NCBI GenBank assembly: GCA_018816095.1 | Contig: JAHIWP010000036.1 | Location: 62,001-126,000, forward strand | From: Gammaproteobacteria bacterium | GTDB taxonomy: Bacteria; Pseudomonadota; Gammaproteobacteria; Pseudomonadales; Pseudomonadaceae | DNA length: 64,000 bases | Reading direction: 5' to 3' | Part shown: positions 61,203 through 64,000 of the stretch, in pieces | How positions within the stretch are numbered: the stretch's first letter is position 1 | How the letters are laid out: every line of letters begins with the position of its first letter | The notes under the pieces: model-generated | Seen by the model: the letters and a program-made list of their open reading frames with translations, nothing else | Told to the model about the DNA's origin: nothing | The model's database searches: none | Program-made: the position numbers and the translations under genes

Positions 61203-62217
61203 AATACCCAGTGATGAAGCGCTGCGCCAGCAGGCCTTGGACGATAACGAGTTACTCGACACGCCGGCCGACCCTTACCTGGACACCTTGGTGCGGGTGG
61301 TGCGCGAGGTATTTGCGGTCAAGACCGTATTGGTCAGCCTGATCGACCATGATCGGCAATGGTTTAAAGCGCGCATCGGCCTGGAAGCAGACGCGACACC
61401 ACGCGCCATCTCCTTCTGCGGTCACGCAATTTTGGGTACCCAGGCACTTATTGTCGAAGACACCCATAACGACCCGCGCTTTAACGACAACCCGCTGGTG
61501 CTCAACAACCCCAATATCCGCTTTTACGCCGGCCCCCCCCTATTCTCCGCGGAAAACCAGGCACTGGGTACCCTGTGCCTGATCGACCCGCAGCCACAGA
61601 AACTCACGGCCAAACAACAAAGCCTGTTTATCGACATGGCCGCACTGGTCGAGGGCTACCTGAAACTGCGTAACGACAGTGAGCAAACCGTACAGTTACG
61701 CGCGGCGCTAAGCCGTGAACAACGCAAGGCCATGCTCGACCCCCTGACCCAGCTGTGGAACCGTGCCGGCCTTAACCACTTTCTGCCTAGGCACCAGCAA
61801 CAGGCCGACGACCTTGACCTGCAACTGGGCGTGCTGTTTTGCGACCTGGATTACTTCAAGAAGATCAACGACAGCCATGGTCACGCCGCTGGCGACCAGG
61901 TGCTATGGGAAACCGCGCGACGCATCAGCGCCGCCGTGCGCCCGCAGGACGTAGTCACACGCAGCGGCGGCGAAGAATTCGTGGTGCTGCTGCAGGTGCA
62001 CGACCAGCAAGAACTACTACAGATTGCCGAACGCATTCGCAGTGCCATGAGCAATACGCCGCTGGATATCGATGGCCTGCACATCAAGCTGACCATCAGC
62101 ATCGGCGCCACCCTGCGTACCGCTCAAGATGCGCCGAACGATGCCCTGAAGCGCGCCGACCAGGCGCTGTATCAGGCCAAAGGCAATGGCCGTAACCGGG
62201 TCGAATTCGCCAACTGA
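61189..62217 (+). CDS. GAF-GGDEF diguanylate cyclase
   Basis: A 342-residue soluble diguanylate cyclase. The N-terminal GAF domain (EALRQQALDDNELLDTP, CGHAILGTQALIVEDTHNDP, FYAGPPLFSAENQALGTLCL) is followed by a GGDEF domain with the active site SGGEEFVVLLQ and an RxxD inhibitory site (RPQD) five residues before it. DYFKKINDSHGHAAGDQVLW is also canonical. The GAF cue is unknown. ATG 61189 has CAGGAG eight bases upstream and overlaps the transporter gene by 14 bases. An eight-C run at 61533-61540 lies in the GAF region, but the frame is intact. Confidence 0.93.
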   Translation: MLSPEIPSDEALRQQALDDNELLDTPADPYLDTLVRVVREVFAVKTVLVSLIDHDRQWFKARIGLEADATPRAISFCGHAILGTQALIVEDTHNDPRFNDNPLVLNNPNIRFYAGPPLFSAENQALGTLCLIDPQPQKLTAKQQSLFIDMAALVEGYLKLRNDSEQTVQLRAALSREQRKAMLDPLTQLWNRAGLNHFLPRHQQQADDLDLQLGVLFCDLDYFKKINDSHGHAAGDQVLWETARRISAAVRPQDVVTRSGGEEFVVLLQVHDQQELLQIAERIRSAMSNTPLDIDGLHIKLTISIGATLRTAQDAPNDALKRADQALYQAKGNGRNRVEFAN

Positions 62218-62242
62218 ATACCCTCTGTGAAAGGACGCCAGC

Positions 62243-62698
62243 ATGGGCCAAGCACTTGTTGCCTACCTGCATTACCTGTCGATCTTCCTGCTGTTCGCCC
62301 TGCTCAGCATCGAACATGTGCAATTTAAATTGCCGCTGGATCTGCGCCGGGCACGTGGCCTGATCATCACCGACATCGCCTACGGCGTGAGTGCCGGGCT
62401 GGTGTTATTCAGCGGCCTGGCGCGGGTGCTCTGGCATGGCAAGGGCCTGGACTACTACCTGGGCAACAGCCTGTTTCACGCCAAAGTCGGCCTGTTTATT
62501 CTCATCGGGCTGATTTCCGTGCTGCCGACCTTTGTTTTCCTCAACTGGCGCAACAGCCTCAAGGCCGGCGAAGTGCCACAGGTCAGCAGTCGCCAGGCTC
62601 GCCTGGTGATTGGGGTGATTCGCCTGGAACTGTTGTTGCTACTGGTGATCCCATTACTGGCGGTGCTGATGGCCCGCGGCTATGGCGTAAGCAGCTGA
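62243..62698 (+). CDS. DUF2214 membrane protein
   Basis: A 151-residue membrane protein with about four helices, matching the DUF2214 family ([57 protein letters not shown]). No catalytic motif is known; the family is uncharacterised and probably forms small inner-membrane modules. The conserved Glu-His pair (SIEH) in the first helix is characteristic. ATG 62243 has AAGGA about nine bases upstream. It follows the GAF-GGDEF gene by 25 bp and is followed by a REPIN. Confidence 0.82.
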   Translation: MGQALVAYLHYLSIFLLFALLSIEHVQFKLPLDLRRARGLIITDIAYGVSAGLVLFSGLARVLWHGKGLDYYLGNSLFHAKVGLFILIGLISVLPTFVFLNWRNSLKAGEVPQVSSRQARLVIGVIRLELLLLLVIPLLAVLMARGYGVSS

Positions 62699-62724
62699 CT
62701 GCTGGCTAATTAAGCAACCGTTTT

Positions 62725-62776
62725 GCGGGAGGGACTTTAGCCGCGATAGTCGCTCTCCGCTAAAGCGCCTCCTACA
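62725..62776. repeat. REPIN downstream of the DUF2214 gene
   Basis: REP core GCGGGAGGGACTTTAGCCGC at 62725-62744 and inverted partner CCGCTAAAGCGCCTCCTACA at 62757-62776. Same family as the elements at 12755 and 27556. Confidence 0.8.
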
Positions 62777-62879
62777 CGTCCAGATACCGCCCGCTGATTT
62801 GCCCGTACGGCCCCGCTCTGCTAGTGTCGCGCGGTTGCATATCCCCCGATTCCGCCGATCCGCCCCCGAGAAATTCGCC

Positions 62880-63125
62880 ATGGCCGCCCGTAAAAAAGCC
62901 GCGCTCGACTTCGAGCAATCCCTGACCGATCTGCAGAACCTGGTCGAACGTCTGGAAAACGGCGAGCTGTCGCTAGAAGACTCGCTGACTGCCTTTGAAC
63001 AAGGCGTACGCCTGACCCGCGATTGCCAAACGGCATTGGCTCAGGCCGAACAGAAAGTGCAAATCCTCATGGAACGTGACGGCGCGCTGGAGGAAGCCCC
63101 TTTCGACGCGGATCAGCAGGCATGA
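62880..63125 (+). CDS. xseB: Exodeoxyribonuclease VII small subunit
   Basis: An 81-residue helical subunit that coats the XseA catalytic chain of exonuclease [39 protein letters not shown] is the full family signature, followed by [11 protein letters not shown]. The start ATG 62880 falls right after a short leader; the frame extends upstream without a better start. It overlaps ispA as ATGA at 63122-63125, the usual xseB-ispA(-dxs) arrangement of gammaproteobacteria. Confidence 0.96.
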   Translation: MAARKKAALDFEQSLTDLQNLVERLENGELSLEDSLTAFEQGVRLTRDCQTALAQAEQKVQILMERDGALEEAPFDADQQA

Positions 63126-64000
63126 TCGCGACCTACCAGAGCCACTGCCAACGGCGCGTCGATAGCGCCCTGGAAACCCTCCTGAGCAGCCCACGCCCGG
63201 AGCTGGAACGCCTGTATGCCGCCATGCGCTACAGCCTGTTCAATGGCGGCAAACGCGTACGTCCGCTACTCGCCTACGCCGCCTGCGAAGCCCTTGGCGG
63301 CGAGCCGGAACGCGCCAATGCGGCCGCCTGCGCCGTAGAACTGATCCACGCCTATTCCCTGGTGCATGACGACCTGCCGGCGATGGACGATGACGACCTG
63401 CGCCGCGGTCAACCAACCACCCACAAAGCCTTCGACGAAGCCTGCGCAATTCTTGCCGGTGACGGTCTGCAGAGCCTGGCCTTTGAAGTGCTCGCCGACG
63501 CCACGCACAACCCGCACGACGCGCAGTTGCGCCTGGCCATGCTCAGCGCGCTGGCGCGTGCAGCCGGCCCCGCGGGCATGGTGGGCGGCCAGGCGATCGA
63601 CCTCGGCTCGGTCGGCCAAGCACTCGACCAAAACGCCCTGGAAACCATGCACCGGCACAAGACCGGCGCGCTGATCGAGGCCAGCGTGCAGCTCGGCGCG
63701 CTAGCCAGCGGCCTGGCTGACGAACATGCCCTGAAAGCCTTGCACAGCTATGCCCGCGCGATTGGCCTGGCGTTTCAGGTGCAAGACGACATCCTTGACG
63801 TGGAAAGCGACACCGCAACCCTGGGCAAGACCCAAGGCAAGGATCAGGCCCACGACAAACCCACCTACCCCGCCCTGCTCGGTCTCGACGCCGCCAAAGC
63901 TTATGCCCAAGAGCTGTGCGAACAGGCGCTGCATGCTCTGCGCCCCTTCGACCAAGCCGCCGAGCCACTGCGAGAGCTGGCCCGTTATATCGTCGAACGG
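63122..64000 (+). CDS. ispA: (2E,6E)-farnesyl diphosphate synthase, C-terminus cut by the window edge
   Basis: Condenses dimethylallyl diphosphate with two isopentenyl diphosphates to farnesyl diphosphate for quinones and undecaprenol. The first aspartate-rich motif is [15 protein letters not shown], the second [20 protein letters not shown] and [10 protein letters not shown] are also conserved. The frame is open to the window edge (293 codons) against about 295 in the family, so at most a few residues and the stop are missing. It overlaps xseB by four bases; dxs would be expected next. Confidence 0.97.
   Translation, partial: MIATYQSHCQRRVDSALETLLSSPRPELERLYAAMRYSLFNGGKRVRPLLAYAACEALGGEPERANAAACAVELIHAYSLVHDDLPAMDDDDLRRGQPTTHKAFDEACAILAGDGLQSLAFEVLADATHNPHDAQLRLAMLSALARAAGPAGMVGGQAIDLGSVGQALDQNALETMHRHKTGALIEASVQLGALASGLADEHALKALHSYARAIGLAFQVQDDILDVESDTATLGKTQGKDQAHDKPTYPALLGLDAAKAYAQELCEQALHALRPFDQAAEPLRELARYIVER

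Noticed and set aside
1..64000. Search for tRNA, rRNA, CRISPR arrays, insertion sequences, prophage or integrase genes
   Set aside because: Reading both strands I saw no tRNA T-arm or acceptor patterns, no repeat-spacer arrays and no transposase or phage-type proteins; only REP-type repeats are supported.

Overview
The window is a chromosomal segment of a Pseudomonas species or a very close relative. The evidence is its GC-rich, densely packed gene content, Pseudomonas-type protein sequences throughout, REP/REPIN elements of the GGGAGGGGCTTTAGCCGCGA type, and Pseudomonas regulatory motifs. No tRNA, rRNA, CRISPR array, prophage or transposase was recognised. It opens inside proA (left edge) and ends inside ispA (right edge).

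Layout. 1-9.2 kb: housekeeping and envelope genes (proA, 3-methyladenine glycosylase, a DedA-PAP2 fusion, a LON-domain protein, lrgAB, a MaoC hydratase), then a MORN-repeat lipoprotein carrying a legumain/caspase-like peptidase domain, an NAD(P)-binding protein and a methyltransferase. 9.3-15.1 kb: a large membrane GGDEF-EAL protein and a two-component pair (PAS histidine kinase and FixJ-type regulator). 15.3-22.6 kb: a fatty-acid or acyl-CoA catabolic block (acyl-CoA ligase, permease, acyl-CoA dehydrogenase, thiolase, metallo-beta-lactamase-fold hydrolase), separated from the divergent kinase by an AT-rich region with two dyads. 22.6-27.5 kb: ubiX, mpl, and eutBC behind a sigma-54 promoter. 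27.8-38.7 kb: GNAT, a degenerate phosphatase-kinase fusion, an M90 peptidase, ppa, PilZ, radA, two DUF465 paralogues, a stand-alone EAL protein, mscL, a CNNM/CBS protein, fpr and rlmG. 38.7-45.2 kb: an envelope-modification locus with a frameshifted eptA-like gene diverging from a beta-propeller/LtaS-like operon, with candidate ColR boxes on both sides, then a methyltransferase and a TauE/SafE permease. 45.4-54.7 kb: MazG-like, cmoM, two DUF4136 lipoproteins, YdcZ, a frameshifted diguanylate cyclase, a chemoreceptor, pbpC and a small membrane protein. 54.7-64 kb: bacterial alpha-2-macroglobulin, a MATE transporter, a GAF-GGDEF protein, DUF2214, xseB and ispA.

How the genes work together. Five genes concern cyclic di-GMP (GGDEF-EAL, PilZ, EAL, a broken GGDEF, GAF-GGDEF). 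The pbpC/alpha-2-macroglobulin pair is a known periplasmic defence and repair association. The two-component pair beside the acyl-CoA block is probably its regulator. Two genes appear disrupted: eptA (about 11 nt missing) and a diguanylate cyclase (1-nt shift in a C run). The points most worth following are the fusion whose phosphatase and kinase halves both look catalytically dead, the MORN-C13 peptidase lipoprotein, the ANR-box/Cys-tailed DUF465 gene, and the candidate ColR and sigma-54 control sites.
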